Part shown: in pieces, positions 37,930 to 50,084 of the stretch
Layout: every line of letters begins with the position of its first letter
Position numbering within the stretch: the stretch's first letter is position 1
Assembly (NCBI GenBank): GCA_963995505.1
Contig: OZ023181.1
Span: 19,774,221 to 19,838,220 of the forward strand
Source: Hypericum androsaemum
Taxonomy: Eukaryota; Streptophyta; Magnoliopsida; Malpighiales; Hypericaceae
Reading direction: 5' to 3'
DNA length: 64,000 nucleotides
Made by a program: the position numbers and the translations under genes
Notes under the pieces: generated by a model
Database searches by the model: none
Told to the model about the DNA's origin: nothing
Seen by the model: the letters and a program-made list of their open reading frames with translations, nothing else

Positions 37930-38279
37930 GCTTGGGAATTGCTCTAATCTGAGAGGGGGAGGGGGAGGGGGAGGGAGAGAGAGAGAGGATTTAATGTGGA
38001 GATGAGAGGGGGGAGATTTCGACGAAAGGGACAAAGAAAACCAGAGCGACTTTTTTTTTTAGGCAATTGTGGGAAATAAATTAATCCGGTTGTAGGAAGG
38101 AATATTAGAAAACCATAGAAAAGGAAATTATAGGTTTCTAAAAAATACAAATAAACTGATTAATAAACCAAATAAAATTATGAAATCAATAAAAAGTAAA
38201 AAATAGTATATAATTCCTAAATAAAAGTATGAATCCTAATTTATATGGATAAGTTCGTATAATATTTTGTACTTTCTTA

Positions 38280-40073
38280 CATTTTTAACTAAATATCATG
38301 TGGTTTAGTTTTTTTATTGTGATGACGGTAATTTCGAAATTTGACACTTTTGTTGATAAAATCTTAATTATGGTTAATTTTTTTAGTTGGCTTTTACATG
38401 GTTATTTATGTCAACAATACGTCATATTTTTTTGGGATAAAGATACTTTAGTACCCTGTGTTATGAGAAATGGACACTTTGTACCTTGTGTTATGTAAAT
38501 ACCTACTTCAGTACTTTGTGTTATGTGAAATGAACATTCAGGATCTTTATCTCATATGAGCTTTGATTTTCGGTAACGTGGCAATGTTGTCATGGCTTCG
38601 ACGTACTGACATGGCACAAATAGATGATGTGTCATTGAAATGACGATAATACCTTTAGACACAAAAAAAATTTCATACTCTTCCTCTCGATCGTCCCCGT
38701 CGACGGCAAACTCACTAATTCCGATGCCGGGTTCGGTAGAGAATTGACACATATCTTCCTCGTCGACGACTCTTCCAAGTCCACCCCACGACGTTTCCGC
38801 TTCTATTTAACATTTTTCGAGGGTTTTGCGTTTTCCCCGATTGAGATGGCGAAGTCAGCGGGGACTACAACGCCGGGAGGTAAGACCAACGTGAGGATTG
38901 CGGTTGCCGAAGACCGCAGGACCTGGAAGTCCAGCCTAATAGTCACCGCCGCCGCCGCCGAAACTTTCCCCGCCAACATTCCGCCGGTCCTCCCTCCCAC
39001 CAGGTTGTCGTTCGATTACTTCCCCGATCGGGTTTCTATCACCATAATCGATACCTCCTCTAGGTTCGCTTTTCCTTGATTCACATATTTCCTTTTGAAG
39101 TTCCTTGTTTTACTGAAAAAAAATATTCTTTTCCTGGAAAGCTCGCTTATCGCCAGTGGAGGGGGAGATGAGGTGGCAGAGGAGAGAGAGGGGAAGGGTA
39201 GAGGGGAGGAGAGAGGAGGAGGGTTTGAAATTTTAGTTCTAGATTTTTTAATGGTAATGTTTAATTTTTTAAAATTTCTAAGGGTATTTTTGTATAAATA
39301 CTTGACAGATCATCTGTTTGTGCCACATCATCAAGTCGAAGTTATGTCATCATTGTCACGTCACCAAAAGTCAAAACTCATATGAGAAAATAATCCTAAA
39401 TGTTAATTTTACATAACACATGATACTAAAGTGGGTATTTTCATAACACAAGGTACAAAGTGTTCATTTCACATAACACAGAGTACTAACGTGTCTTTAT
39501 CCCTATTTTTTTCACCTAAATAGTGTTGACGTGGATAAATTAAAAAATCCATAATTGAAATCCTAATTTCCAAAGTCGAGAAGGAGCGGTGTAGAGCGAG
39601 GCTCTTGCCGGAGAGTGGGCCCACCCCATCTAGCTGGCGGTGAGGAACCATGACGCCATTTTGGTGGAGGGTGGTCTGCCTGAGTGAAAGTAGGAACCGA
39701 GCCGTGTTGGGAGAGGTGAGAAGGAAAAATATGACACGGTGCTATTGTGCATAACCATGTAAAAGCCAACAAGGAATAGTTTAATCATGGTTAAGAGTTT
39801 TGTAAAAAAAATGTCAAATTTGAAAATTTTTAATACTAGATGATATTCTCTACTTTAATTTTACTTTAGCATTTTATTACATTAACTTTGGAAAATAGAG
39901 ATATACGTGGACGTTGCCTTTAACTGTTTACTTTGATATATAGATTATGTTTGTACTAAAATAATAAAAGTAATTGTAAAACAATAATTCAAGCCAAGCA
40001 AAAAGAAACTACAAAACACAAGGTACTTGGTTAAAAATGCAAAAAACCACATGATACTCAGTTAAAATGCCTG
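38280..40073. mobile_element. Long-inverted-repeat DNA element hosting a nested element
   Basis: The left arm (about 38280-38433) and right arm (about 39730-40073) are inverted copies: TTAACTAAATATCATGTGGTTT against the reverse complement of AACCACATGATACTCAGTTAA, and TTGGCTTTTACATGGTTAT against ATAACCATGTAAAAGCCAA. The element resembles non-autonomous Mutator-like or foldback elements. Exact ends and target duplication are not settled. The 1.07-kb element 38434-39503 is inserted in it. Confidence 0.68.
38434..39503. mobile_element. Mutator-like element with 9-bp target duplication
   Basis: It begins GGGATAAAGATAC and ends GTGTCTTTATCCC, with inverted arms of about 200 bp (words TTTAGTACC, ACACTTTGTACCTTGTGTTATG and their complements). 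Both flanks carry the 9-bp duplication TATTTTTTT (38425-38433 and 39504-39512), the size made by Mutator-family transposases. The interior around 38744-39079 is GC-rich and has an open frame, possibly a captured gene piece. Confidence 0.85.
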
Positions 40074-40567
40074 AAATTCAATTTATTATATTTCATATTG
40101 GCTGATACCATGCATCATCATCCTCTTTTGACTTTTCCCAATCCTGGCTTAATGGTTTGCTTTCAATTTCCACTTTCCTTTTCTCATTTCCTTTTTGTTA
40201 TTTTATTTTTTGCTATTATATTCTGTCCTGCATGGGCATTTTATCATGTCTACGAGTGCGGTTCACCGGTCACATTTCTTTTCATTATTTTAGTCTTTTT
40301 CACCTGGGAAAAGCTTCGGTTTTCCACGATAAATTTATCCTTTTGAAGTTCTTTCTTAATATATTTTTTCATACCAAATTTTAATATTACAATATTTGAA
40401 TTTTTCGTCCATGCACGTTAGTTTTTAGTACGAGCCTTGGTGGCTCGTCATAAATCCAACTTGTGATTAGGGTTCCACTAATTAACGGGAGTGGAAGGTT
40501 TGGGAACGTCTAAAGTGGTGTTTTGGTACCTAAATTTAGATCCAATTATTGGATTTCATTTTTTTTT

Positions 40568-41434
40568 GGGAAAAAAAAATCATAAGTTCCTATATTTTAA
40601 TGTATTGTATTAAAAGGTCCGGTGCTCAGTAATTTAGTTCCTAAATTTTAAGAAATTAAACTCATTAGTTCTTTTGAAAAATTTATCTCTTAATTTGTAA
40701 TATGAAATTACTAAAATACCCTTACTTCACATTAAACTACAAAACATTAGTCAACATCGTCGTTGCCTTCTACATTTGTATGGCGCTGAAAGAGCCTTCA
40801 GATAAACATGAGAGGCTTTTAGAATGAATGCCTTTTAGAAAGTAATGCCTTTTGCTTCCTGGAGGAAACTTTACCCTCAACTTTTGCAGCATCGGGTTTC
40901 TAGATACATGACAGATCGAACAATATCAGTTTTAGGGAATTCGGTAAGGAAAGATCGGTGGAAATTACAGCAAGCGAGGTACCTTCAAGGACTTAGAAGA
41001 TTTGCTTTTAAGAACGTTTGATATGGCTTTTGCTTCAGAACTTGAATGGTCAGAACTTCCATCTACAATATCAAGCAATCCAATATTTACGGCAACTTCT
41101 GCTCCCTTGATCCATTCTGTGTATGCTTCATTCGAAGCTTCCTCCGCAACATCCACTTCCTTCAACGCGGGTTCATTCTCGGATTCCATCCCCGAGCTGA
41201 TGCACCTGGACTGGAATTTGCTACAAATTGAGAGCCGCTTTAGCATCTTGAGCTAACCTCATCAATAGGATATTTTAGTAAGGGTATTTTAGTAATTTCA
41301 TATTATAATTTGAGAGATAAATTCATGAAAAGGACTAATGAGTTTAATTTCTTAAAATTCAGGGACTAATTTACTAAGCACTAAACTTCTTAGTACAATA
41401 TATTATAATATAGGGGCTTACAAATTTTTCTTCC
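40568..41434. mobile_element. Third long-inverted-repeat element, possible gene-capturing type
   Basis: The first ~170 bases (starting near GGGAAAAAAAAATC, then CCTATATTTTAATGTATTGTA and AAATTAAACTCATTAGT) are inverted at 41270-41434. The interior has a minus-strand open frame at 41246-40965, Glu/Ser-rich, ending at a possible splice donor (AAG|GTACCT). It may be a captured exon, but I do not recognise it. The target duplication is unclear because the flank is a T run. Confidence 0.62.
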
Positions 41435-43210
41435 TTTTCGTTTTAAATGACCTAATAATCGGATACCAACTATGATGACTAATACAAATTTAAGTTGAAT
41501 TAAAGTAAGGAAAATTTATAATAAATAATAAATATTGTTATATTTTCAATAATTTTCATTCAAAATTTTTAATTAAAATAGAACAAAATTTTGTTAGGGA
41601 ACCTACCAACGAGCAACTATTAGACCGCGCGGAGTTAGTACATGCACCGAATGCTTCCCGAAAATGAACACCACACGAGAAAATTGTATTTGCCTTTAGT
41701 GCCCTTTTTGTAGGCAATAAATTTTTGCTTTAACGAGCCTCAACCGTAATTGGATAATGGATTATTATAATTAATAGAATTTTGAATTCCATATTATTAA
41801 AATTTTATTTAAAAAATAGTTGCCCAATTTAAATTAAATCTAAAATAATTGATCTAGTAAATATCACTAATTTTGACCCAAAAAAATTTTTGCTTTTATT
41901 TTTGGGCCAACCGATTGTGTTTATACCAAAATATTATATGGAAGCAATGAGAGTTATCCAAATACTAAGGTACTTGGATTCACTTCATCATGTCATGTCA
42001 TGGTTTCAAAAATATTATTAAGAAAGTTAAAACCCAAATTAGAAATCGACATCACTCGCTATTAATATGAAAATGTTTAAAAAATATTATATGGAACCGA
42101 CCACGCCGCCCGGCGCTAATTTTCTACACGGGAGCAGATTAAGGTTACTTGTAAAAAAGGAGCAAAATAAGGTTTAGTCTGTTGTTTGATTGTATTTTTT
42201 TCAAAGGCTACTTATAAAAAGACCATCGGAATATCGCTATCTGCATGGGTAAAACATTACATATTTGATGCTTCTTTAGTAGCATATTTTCTGAAGCCAT
42301 TTTATAACCATATTTTATAACTTCCTATATACATTAACATGTTCTATTTTGGAATGAGTTTTTCAACAATAGTTTTTTTTATTCGTAAGTCCAAATATTT
42401 TTCAATAAAATACAATTTCTTATCACTCGAAAAGTCCAATTCGTTAATTACATTGTTCATTTCCACAAGTAGAATATCGCGAATGCAATTGTTCATTCCA
42501 GAACTTCGCAAAAATAGCTATCACTCACCTTTAAAAAAAAAAAAGCTACCACTCGAGACAAAAATAATTGTCTGGACCACAGCCGGTAACTTAGAACAGT
42601 TACAAGATCAAATCAAACCCCAAAAGACACCATGGAAATTGATATCTGCCTTATCAGGGTCAGTTTCCTTGGAGCAACATCCAAATCATTCTTATCCAAG
42701 TCCCCCAGGAAAGTATAAAAAACGTTATTATTATTATTATTCTCGAATTTTAAAAAGCATATATGATATACCCCCTTTTGATATTTCACTTGGCCTCTAA
42801 GTTGAGATTAGCATATTCTAGCTTTCGATTGGGTGGAATCGCCCCTCCGCAATTTGTTCTAAAAAAAGAAGTGTTGCAAGAATAATTCCACTAACAACGT
42901 TTGTTGAATGAATCGACTATTCTATATTGACCCAAACGTCTACTTGATTTCATATCAGAAAATAAAATGGAGTATATTAGAAAAATTCTCAAATTTTGAA
43001 ATTATGGAATGGGTCGTCCACTCGTCATTCGTTTCCTCCGGGTTATATTGGGCCTAATGGGGGCCCAAATTTAAAACCATTTCTTTCGGTTCACGGGCCC
43101 AACCGAAACCTAAATATCATACGGTGCGTTTTGGGGCGCCAAAGTAAAGCAAGGATCTCACTGAACTGAACTGTCCACCACCAATCCCTCTGAATCCAGA
43201 CTGGCCGAGG
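41435..43210. other. AT-rich intergenic region upstream of the methylthiotransferase
   Basis: No gene is supported; the frame at 42339-42800 has no recognisable family. The last 180 bases form the promoter with site II motifs. Confidence 0.45.
43048..43101 (+). promoter_or_regulatory. Cluster of site II-type (GGGCC) motifs
   Basis: TTGGGCC (43048-43054), GGGCCCA (43061-43067) and GGGCCCA (43095-43101) lie 110-165 bp upstream of the start codon. TGGGCC/GGCCCA motifs bound by TCP factors are common in plant promoters of mitochondrial and translation genes, fitting the gene downstream. Confidence 0.5.
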
Positions 43211-45518
43211 ATGACGTCATCGTCTCTGTCGACTTTAACGGCGGCGCTGGTCAACCAGCCGCACCTCCTGCTCGCTAAGCTCCCACGCCGTTGCTGCTGC
43301 CGTTTTCTCTCCACCTCGACCGCCTTGCTCCCGTCAAGTAACCGCCACTCCAAGAGACGCTTCGGTTCCTCCTCCTTCCTCCACCACTCTTCTAGAACCT
43401 TCTCCTCTTCCCCCTCCCTCCGCGAGTTCCTCCCACGCGCCCTCGCCTCCACCTCACCCGCTCCCGAGTACGTCAATTCGTATTTTTCAAACAAAAAAGT
43501 TATGCTGTTATTGAATTTTTTTGTATTCTTTGGTTGTTTGTAGAATTGTGTTAGGGTTTGAGGCTCATCCCGATGGGGAAGCGACGACCCCCCGGGGCCG
43601 AATTTATCACGAGACCTACGGATGCCAGATGAACGTAAACGACATGGAGATTGTGCTCTCTATCATGAAGGATGCAGGGTTTAGTGAGACCGTTGATACC
43701 CCCGAGAGCGCGGAGATCATATTCATCAACACGTGCGCGATAAGGGACAATGCGGAGCAGAAAGTGTGGCAGAGGCTGAATTATTTCTGGTTCTTGAAGA
43801 GGCAATGGAAGAGCAATGTGGCAACTGGGAGGGCGCAGTCGTTTCGGGCTCCTAAGGTGGCGGTGCTGGGGTGTATGGCAGAGCGGTTGAAGGATAAGAT
43901 CCTCGATGCGGATAAGATGGTTGATGTGGTGTGTGGTCCTGATGCGTACAGGGATCTGCCTCGGTTGCTGGACGAGGTGGATGATGGTCATAAGGGGATT
44001 AATACGCTCCTTTCGCTCGAGGAGACTTATGCTGATATTAGTCCGGTCAGGATTGCTGAGAATTCTATTAGCGCTTTTGTGTCGATCATGAGGGGCTGCA
44101 ACAATATGTGCTCGTTTTGCATTGTCCCGTTTACTAGAGGTAGAGAGCGGTCGCGTCCCGTGGATTCAATTGTGAAGGAGGTTGGGGAGCTGTGGGAAGC
44201 GGGTGTCAAGGAGGTGACCCTGCTTGGCCAGAATGTGAATAGCTATAATGATTCGTCTAAGATTGAGGAGGTTGAGCCGGGAAGTAGCTGGGAATACAGT
44301 GAAGGCTTTTCCAGCATATCCAAGGTGAAAAAAATGGGTCTCCGCTTCTCTGACCTGTTGGATCGTCTTGCCACTGAATTTCCTGAGATGCGGTTCAGAT
44401 ACACGTCACCGCACCCCAAGGACTTCCCAGATGATTTATTGTATGTGATGCGGGATAGACATAATGTGTGCAATTATATCCATTTACCTGCACAGAGTGG
44501 GAACAGTGCTGTTCTTGAAAGAATGCGCCGCGGATACACTAGAGAGGCCTACTTGGAACTTGTACAAAAGATTAGGAGGATTGTTCCTGATATCGGGTTC
44601 AGCAGCGATTTTATCTGCGGTAAGACGCAATTCCTTCCTACATGTGTGGTTGTGGGCTTACATGTTGGCATTCAAGTGGATGCCAACCTAGTTTTTAGAC
44701 CGGATGATTTGGTCTGCAGATTTATGCTTACCTTTTCATTTTATTAAATGAAGATTTTACGCGTACCAACATAAGATGTTATGTTTATGAAGTTGGCGTT
44801 TCGGATTACCACGTACTAAGTTCTTATTTTTATGGCATGATGTTGTTGCTTTAGTTACATGTTACATGAAAATAATTTATTTTTAGTTCTTCTGGTTTGA
44901 CTTTGAGCTTCTTGCCTTCATATTGCCTTCATGTTGATATTTTACCTTAAGTCCCCTTAACCCATATGTGATTTGAGGCTTAAGTTCTAATATTTTGTAA
45001 CTATGTTGGCAGGTTTCTGTGGAGAAACGGAGGAGGAGCACCAAGATACACTTTCCCTCATCAGGACTGTCGGCTACGACATGGCGTACTTGTTTGCTTA
45101 TAGCATGAGGGAGAAAACTCATGCACATAGAAAGTATGTTGATGATGTCCCTGAAGAAGTCAAGCAGAGAAGGCTCTCAGAACTCATTGAGGCATTCCGA
45201 GAGAGCACAGGTCGATGTTTTGACTCTCAGATTGGAACCATCCAACTTGTGCTAGTCGAAGGGCCCAACAAGAGAGCTCCAGATGCTGAACTAATTGGCA
45301 AGAGTGATAGAGGACACAGAGTTTCCTTTGCCAAGAGGCCACTTCCTTGTCGGAGCGAGACTTGGGGCCAATCGAGGAGTCCTACGGTTGGTGATTATGT
45401 GGAAGTTCGTATAACGAAATCAACAAGAGCGTCGCTCTCTGGGGAAGCACTTGGTATTACCAAATTGAGCCTGTTTTGCAGCAACGTGGATCAAGAAGTT
45501 GCTGCCTGTGCTAGCTGA
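43211..45518 (+). CDS. CDK5RAP1-like tRNA methylthiotransferase, organelle-targeted
   Basis: Three exons: 43211-43467, 43544-44619, 45013-45518 (612 residues). The N-terminal ~85 residues are Ser/Arg-rich with no domain, consistent with a mitochondrial (or plastid) presequence. The MiaB-family N-terminal domain has its three cluster cysteines in YGCQMN (Cys113), NTCAIRDN (Cys150) and LGCMAER (Cys196). The radical-SAM motif CNNMCSFC is at 271-278, and the C-terminal ~65 residues fit a TRAM RNA-binding domain (VEGPNKR...GDYVEVRI). The family adds a methylthio group to isopentenyl-adenosine 37 of tRNA using two 4Fe-4S clusters. All catalytic cysteines are present. Confidence 0.94.
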
Positions 45519-46421
45519 TCTTGTTACCCACATGGCTAACAGCATTGCTATGCTTTCGTTGGTTCCGTATTCCTGTTCATTGGAAACAAATTGGCTGAGG
45601 CATAAAACCCCACTGCTCAAGCTGCAATACAAGCTTTGAGATCGTCATTGACGTACACTCTTAAGCTTAAAAAGAAGGCACGTTGATGCAACGTCATAAT
45701 TCAATTCAGAGATAGTAACTGTTGAGATATTTTCATGAGAATCAGCAAAATTGGTGAATGTCCAAAACGCCCAACTTAAATCAGATGAAGCAGGTTATAT
45801 CTTATAGGTAGATATGACGGCATGGTGGTACAATTCCTGGTGGTCAACCCCGAAAGGCTATAGTCGCTCCACATAAGGGTAAATAAGACATTGTTGCAAA
45901 TTGAAAGTCTCAAGTTTCAACTTTGCGAATGATCAACAAACAGCAAGATGCTCGACCGATGTTAAGCCAGTAAAAGGATCTGATGGAAATGAACTGATAA
46001 TAATAGATCGAAATGAACCAGTTAAGCCAACATATTGACTTGGCCAAATGCAACTGGTATGAAGGGAAATCCGAAATCCTAAGAAAAGATAATTGCGTTA
46101 TTTAATCTTCTACAGCAACACAAATTCAGCGACATCAACAGCATTTAACCAGAACCCATCAGCCAACCCCAACTTAAATAGATCTCTATTAATGCACTCC
46201 AGGCCACACGAGTAGCAGAAGCAGGCTCAGACAATGGTAACTACCTAACGTGTTTATTTAAAAGATAAGGTCATAATACGAATTGACAAATGTCCAGTTC
46301 CAATTTCAGTTTCTTGCCTGCGAGCGAGGCATCTGATCGACACCAAAAATGTCCTTGATATAATACAAGTTTCGATTTCCATGGTGATACAAGATCTGCA
46401 TTGGTGTTAACTTTGCTGCAA
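45519..46421. other. Spacer between convergent methylthiotransferase and DIM1B genes
   Basis: No gene or repeat structure is recognised; both 3' untranslated regions should be here. Confidence 0.45.
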
Positions 46422-47620
46422 TCATGAGAAAAACACCCCTGCTTGATTGAACAATGATAAGAGCTTTAGCAACTCTTCGATAAACAGCTTCGAAGGTCTT
46501 TTGTCTTCGAAGCTGTGATCGCTCAGAACTTGCACGACTTTCTCCTTGAAAACATTCGCATCCACCTCCGAGCAAGAACATGAACGACTATCATCCATAT
46601 CGTTTTCCATTTCATCATCCTCGGCAGATTCATATTCGTCATTGCCAGCACCGTGCTCGTTTCTAGAACCTGAAAGCTTCGACAATCTCAGTAACTCCAC
46701 CACCTTCTTCTTCTGCTTAAACGTGGCTCCCAGAGTCTTATTCTTATTACTAAAACACGTCCTTGTGAAAGCCCGCCATTCGTCCAGGTTTACGCTGGGG
46801 ATTTCAGCTTTGGGACGGACAATTACCACGGAAGAGTCGACCTTAGGACAAGGTAGAAAGTCTCTTCTGCTCACATCCATGACAAGCTCCACATCCGCCA
46901 CTAGCTTCACATTGACAGCCAGCCTATTAAATTGTGAATCACCAGGCTCAGCTAACAGCCTCCGCGCAAACTCCTTCTGCAACAGGAGCGTCGCACTTCG
47001 AAACGAGCATGATCCATACACCAACTTCGTCACCAGAGGCGACGAGATCTTGTACGGAATATTCGCAACCACAAGATCAAACCGCGGGAGCTCAGCCTTC
47101 AACACATCCCCGCAAATGACCTGCAAGAAAGTCGCGTAAAATATAACAAACTCCTTCTCACTGACGCATTTCGTCGAACAGGTAGACTGCTAAAATTTAC
47201 ACTGAGTTTGTCTTGGAACCCGCGATCCGCCACCCGCCTGCGAAGAACCTCCACCATCCGGCCATCGAGTTCCACGGCGAAGACCTTGCTAGCGGCCTCG
47301 AGAAGCCTCAGGGTCAGGTTGCCGGTGCCCGGGCCGATCTCGAGGACAGTGTCGTCGGGCCTTATATCCGACCTACGAACAATGTTATCGAGGACGCGCG
47401 GGTTGGTGAGGAGGTGCTGGCCCTTGCTCTTGTGTAACCGGAAGTCGAAATCCCTGTCCTGCTGCCCTCCTTCCCTTCGGGTTGGGCTCCTGTCGTCTTG
47501 TCTTCGGTCGTTTCCGTGGCGAGAAGGTTTAGTGCGAAGCTCGCGGAGAATGGTCTGGATGACGCGGAACGGGCTAGGTCTCGGACAGGAACCTAGTCGG
47601 CTTTTCAACGGTATAACCAT
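46422..47620 (-). CDS. DIM1B: Mitochondrial DIM1/KsgA-type rRNA adenine dimethyltransferase
   Basis: Two exons, 47620-47201 and 47120-46422 (372 residues). An Arg-rich N-terminal ~60 residues suggest organelle targeting. The methyltransferase core follows: KGQHLLTNP, SAM-binding motif I LEIGPGTGN (about 93-101), the acidic VFAVELDGRM, and catalytic motif IV NIPY (160-163). The C-terminal domain has an acidic insertion rich in Asp/Glu/Ser and ends in the helical KLFIEELLKLL region. The family dimethylates two adjacent adenines in the 3' hairpin of small-subunit rRNA; the Arabidopsis counterpart (At5g66360) acts in mitochondria. A truncated Copia element begins only about 85 bp upstream of the start codon. 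Confidence 0.93.
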
Positions 47621-47704
47621 GAAACAGTGTTCGAAAAAAGCATGTGAAATCGCCGCCCTGTTTTAACCGGACAGAGTTAACGTTAAGAAAAGAGCTGTTG
47701 TTGT

Positions 47705-48561
47705 CCACTTGGACTCGGCATCTAGCTTCTTCTTCTCATCTGCATCAAACATGAACAAACGACACACAACCAAAACATACGAAGATGAGTTAGATCAATT
47801 TTCTTCTCACTCCAAGCCACCTCCGGTATTTCACTCTCCAAAAAGCTTGATGGTACTCCATTGATCAAACAAGCGGCGGTGTTCGCTGTATTCACCCTCA
47901 ACATCTTCGTTAGCCCACACTTCACTCGCATGGCTCTCACTTGGTTGTCGTGTTCATCTTCTCAACGATGCCACCTTCTTCGGAGTTTCCAGCTACTGTC
48001 GTCACTTCACAGTACTTGAACTCTTGGAGCTTGTACTCTCCACCATTTCCGATCTTAAGCACACCTCAAGATCCTTCTTACCAATGAAGGTCTTGTAGCA
48101 CGAACCACCCAAGGATGCCACCGGTGCCGGTCCTTTTACTTGGACCAATTCAAGCTTCTCTTCTTTTCAGAAACCACTACCTCTCAAAGAGCTCACTCTC
48201 TGCTCTCGAAGACCACAATGCACACAAAAACCCAACTCTACGGTCTTCAAGCTTGGTAGCTTCCCTCTTGAATAAAGCACCCTCATCCTCTTCTCACATA
48301 CATGGCCAAGTCGACATTACTACTCCGCATCTTCTGTCGCATTCACAAGGCCAATACTCTAATGGGCATTCCTCATTGCATACAACGCACCCTCCTTGGT
48401 CATCACACTCCTAGACAAGGATAAGCACACCACACTCATCACTTTCCGGTCTAGGAGCTTTCACTCCTCTTTCTTCATATCATCAAACTTCTCCACGGGC
48501 GATTTCACTTCACCCATCATGGTTGCTCTCACCACGCCCTAATTCGGGCCCTGATACCAGT
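47705..48561 (-). pseudogene. Truncated internal region of a Copia retrotransposon
   Basis: Read on the minus strand from the LTR, a primer-binding site TGGTATCAGGGCCC (about 48547-48560) is followed by a short gag start, then fragments of the integrase region: PVASLGGS near 48120, and 47940-47722 with RAMRVKCGL, NTAACLING and DLTHLRMF, typical of the integrase core's C-terminal side. Most of gag, protease and the middle of integrase are deleted, and RT and RNase H are absent. The fragment stops at about 47705 with no 3' LTR. Confidence 0.75.
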
Positions 48562-49757
48562 TGTTGGAGAAATTACCCACTTCCCGTGGACTCAAGCAAT
48601 GCAAGCGGAAAACACATACGAGCAAACCACGATTACCACGAGAAGTACAACGCACAAAGCACAAAGAAAGCACAAGGAGGGACACAAAAATTTAGTTACC
48701 CGGTTCGATCCACAATGATCTACATCCGGGGGTTTCCAAGCCAGGAGAGATTTCACTATTTTTACGCTCGAGCTTCACTCGCTATCACAACAATGGATGC
48801 CTCGCTCGACTCACTCTCCTCCTCTTCTCACCGTGGCTACCCACACTCTTGGGAGCTCACTCTCTTAGCAAAACCCTAGGCTTGGGCTCTACCCACTCTT
48901 CGGCAACTTTCCTTCACTCGGAGAGCACCACCTCCTTCACTCGGAAGCAACTCTTTACTTGGGTCTTCTTCCTTCTTCTCTCCTTCACTAGGAGAGCACA
49001 CCTCCTTCACTCGGAGGTAACCCTTCTTCTTGGGTCTTCTTCTTCTCCTCCTTCACTTGGAGGTCTTCTTCCTCTTCCCATCTCCTTCACTCAGAGGTAA
49101 TCCTTCACTCAAGTTGGGTACCTTTGGGGCACACTTCTTCTTCTTCTCCTCCTTCACTTGGAGGAGTGGGCACTTGGCCTCTCCACCACTTGGAGAGCCT
49201 TTCTCCTTCTTCCATCTTCTCTCTTTCTCTTTGGAGAAGTGGGCAACTCTTTGCCAACCCTTCTTGGAGGCCATGGAGGGGTATTTATAGTGCCCACAAC
49301 CTAGGCAACTATTTGGGAGTCGGGAGGGGCATTTTGGTCAAGTTATAGTAGTATTTTTGGACCCGACTGGTGACCGCCAATCATCTGGCGATCGCTAGTG
49401 GCCTCGTCCAGAAGTCCCTGCCTTGCCACACTAGCGATCGCTAGTTGGCTGGTGCCCACCAGTGCCACTAGTGCCCGCTAGTTGGCTGGCGCCCGCCAGG
49501 CGCCTTAGCTTCGTCTTCACTCGACGCTTCATCTAGCTTCTTCTTCACTCGATGCTTGACCCGATCGCCCCCGATCATCCCAAGGCTCTTCACTCGACCC
49601 TCGGATGTCCTCAATATTTTTACTCGACTTTTGACTCGATTGATTCTTCGAGCGTCTCCGGACTTCGAACCCAATCGATCAACTCTCGGACCATCCTCGC
49701 GTCTCTTCACTCGAGCCACCCGAATATTTCACTCGTACTAAGGCTCCATACCCAACA
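48562..49757 (-). mobile_element. Copia-type LTR (5' LTR of the truncated element)
   Basis: 1196 bp with exact borders TGTTGG...CCAACA; the primer-binding site lies directly next to it on the minus strand. 48880-49215 is a CT-rich minisatellite built from CTTCACTCGGAG-like units, and 49366-49503 holds repeated palindromic words such as CTGGCGATCGCTAG and AGCGATCGCTAG. The overlapping short open frames are not genes. Confidence 0.8.
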
Positions 49758-50084
49758 GGAATGATTTGAGAATTTCGATAAATACTTTCAAATAAAGTTT
49801 ATCTTGCTAATGTTCCCACATACTTTGACTTTTCCTTACGTCGATAAGAATAAATCGAGAGATTAATATACTTTAATAAGGTAGTAAAATCTTTTTATCC
49901 GATCTAAGTTGTTAGATATTCTGATACTTACGAATTTAGCCGAAGTATAAACCAGCGTGGGAATTTAGTACCACTCTCTTTTGTGGCTTCAACAATATAG
50001 TACAGCTTTTATCAAAAACAAAAGCTACAGGTTAATGCATTAGTTATCGTGGGCCAGTTATAAAAAGCCTATTGGCTTTTTTTT

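Noticed and set aside
38095..38275. Possible promoter of a gene left of the nested elements
   Set aside because: Only AT-rich sequence upstream of the E2 gene; no coding sequence follows on the plus strand.
43117..43494. Minus-strand frame overlapping exon 1 of the methylthiotransferase
   Set aside because: Arg/Glu-rich shadow of the Ser/Arg-rich presequence; no family and no independent signals.
47208..47666. Plus-strand frame opposite DIM1B
   Set aside because: Shadow of the conserved methyltransferase core on the other strand.
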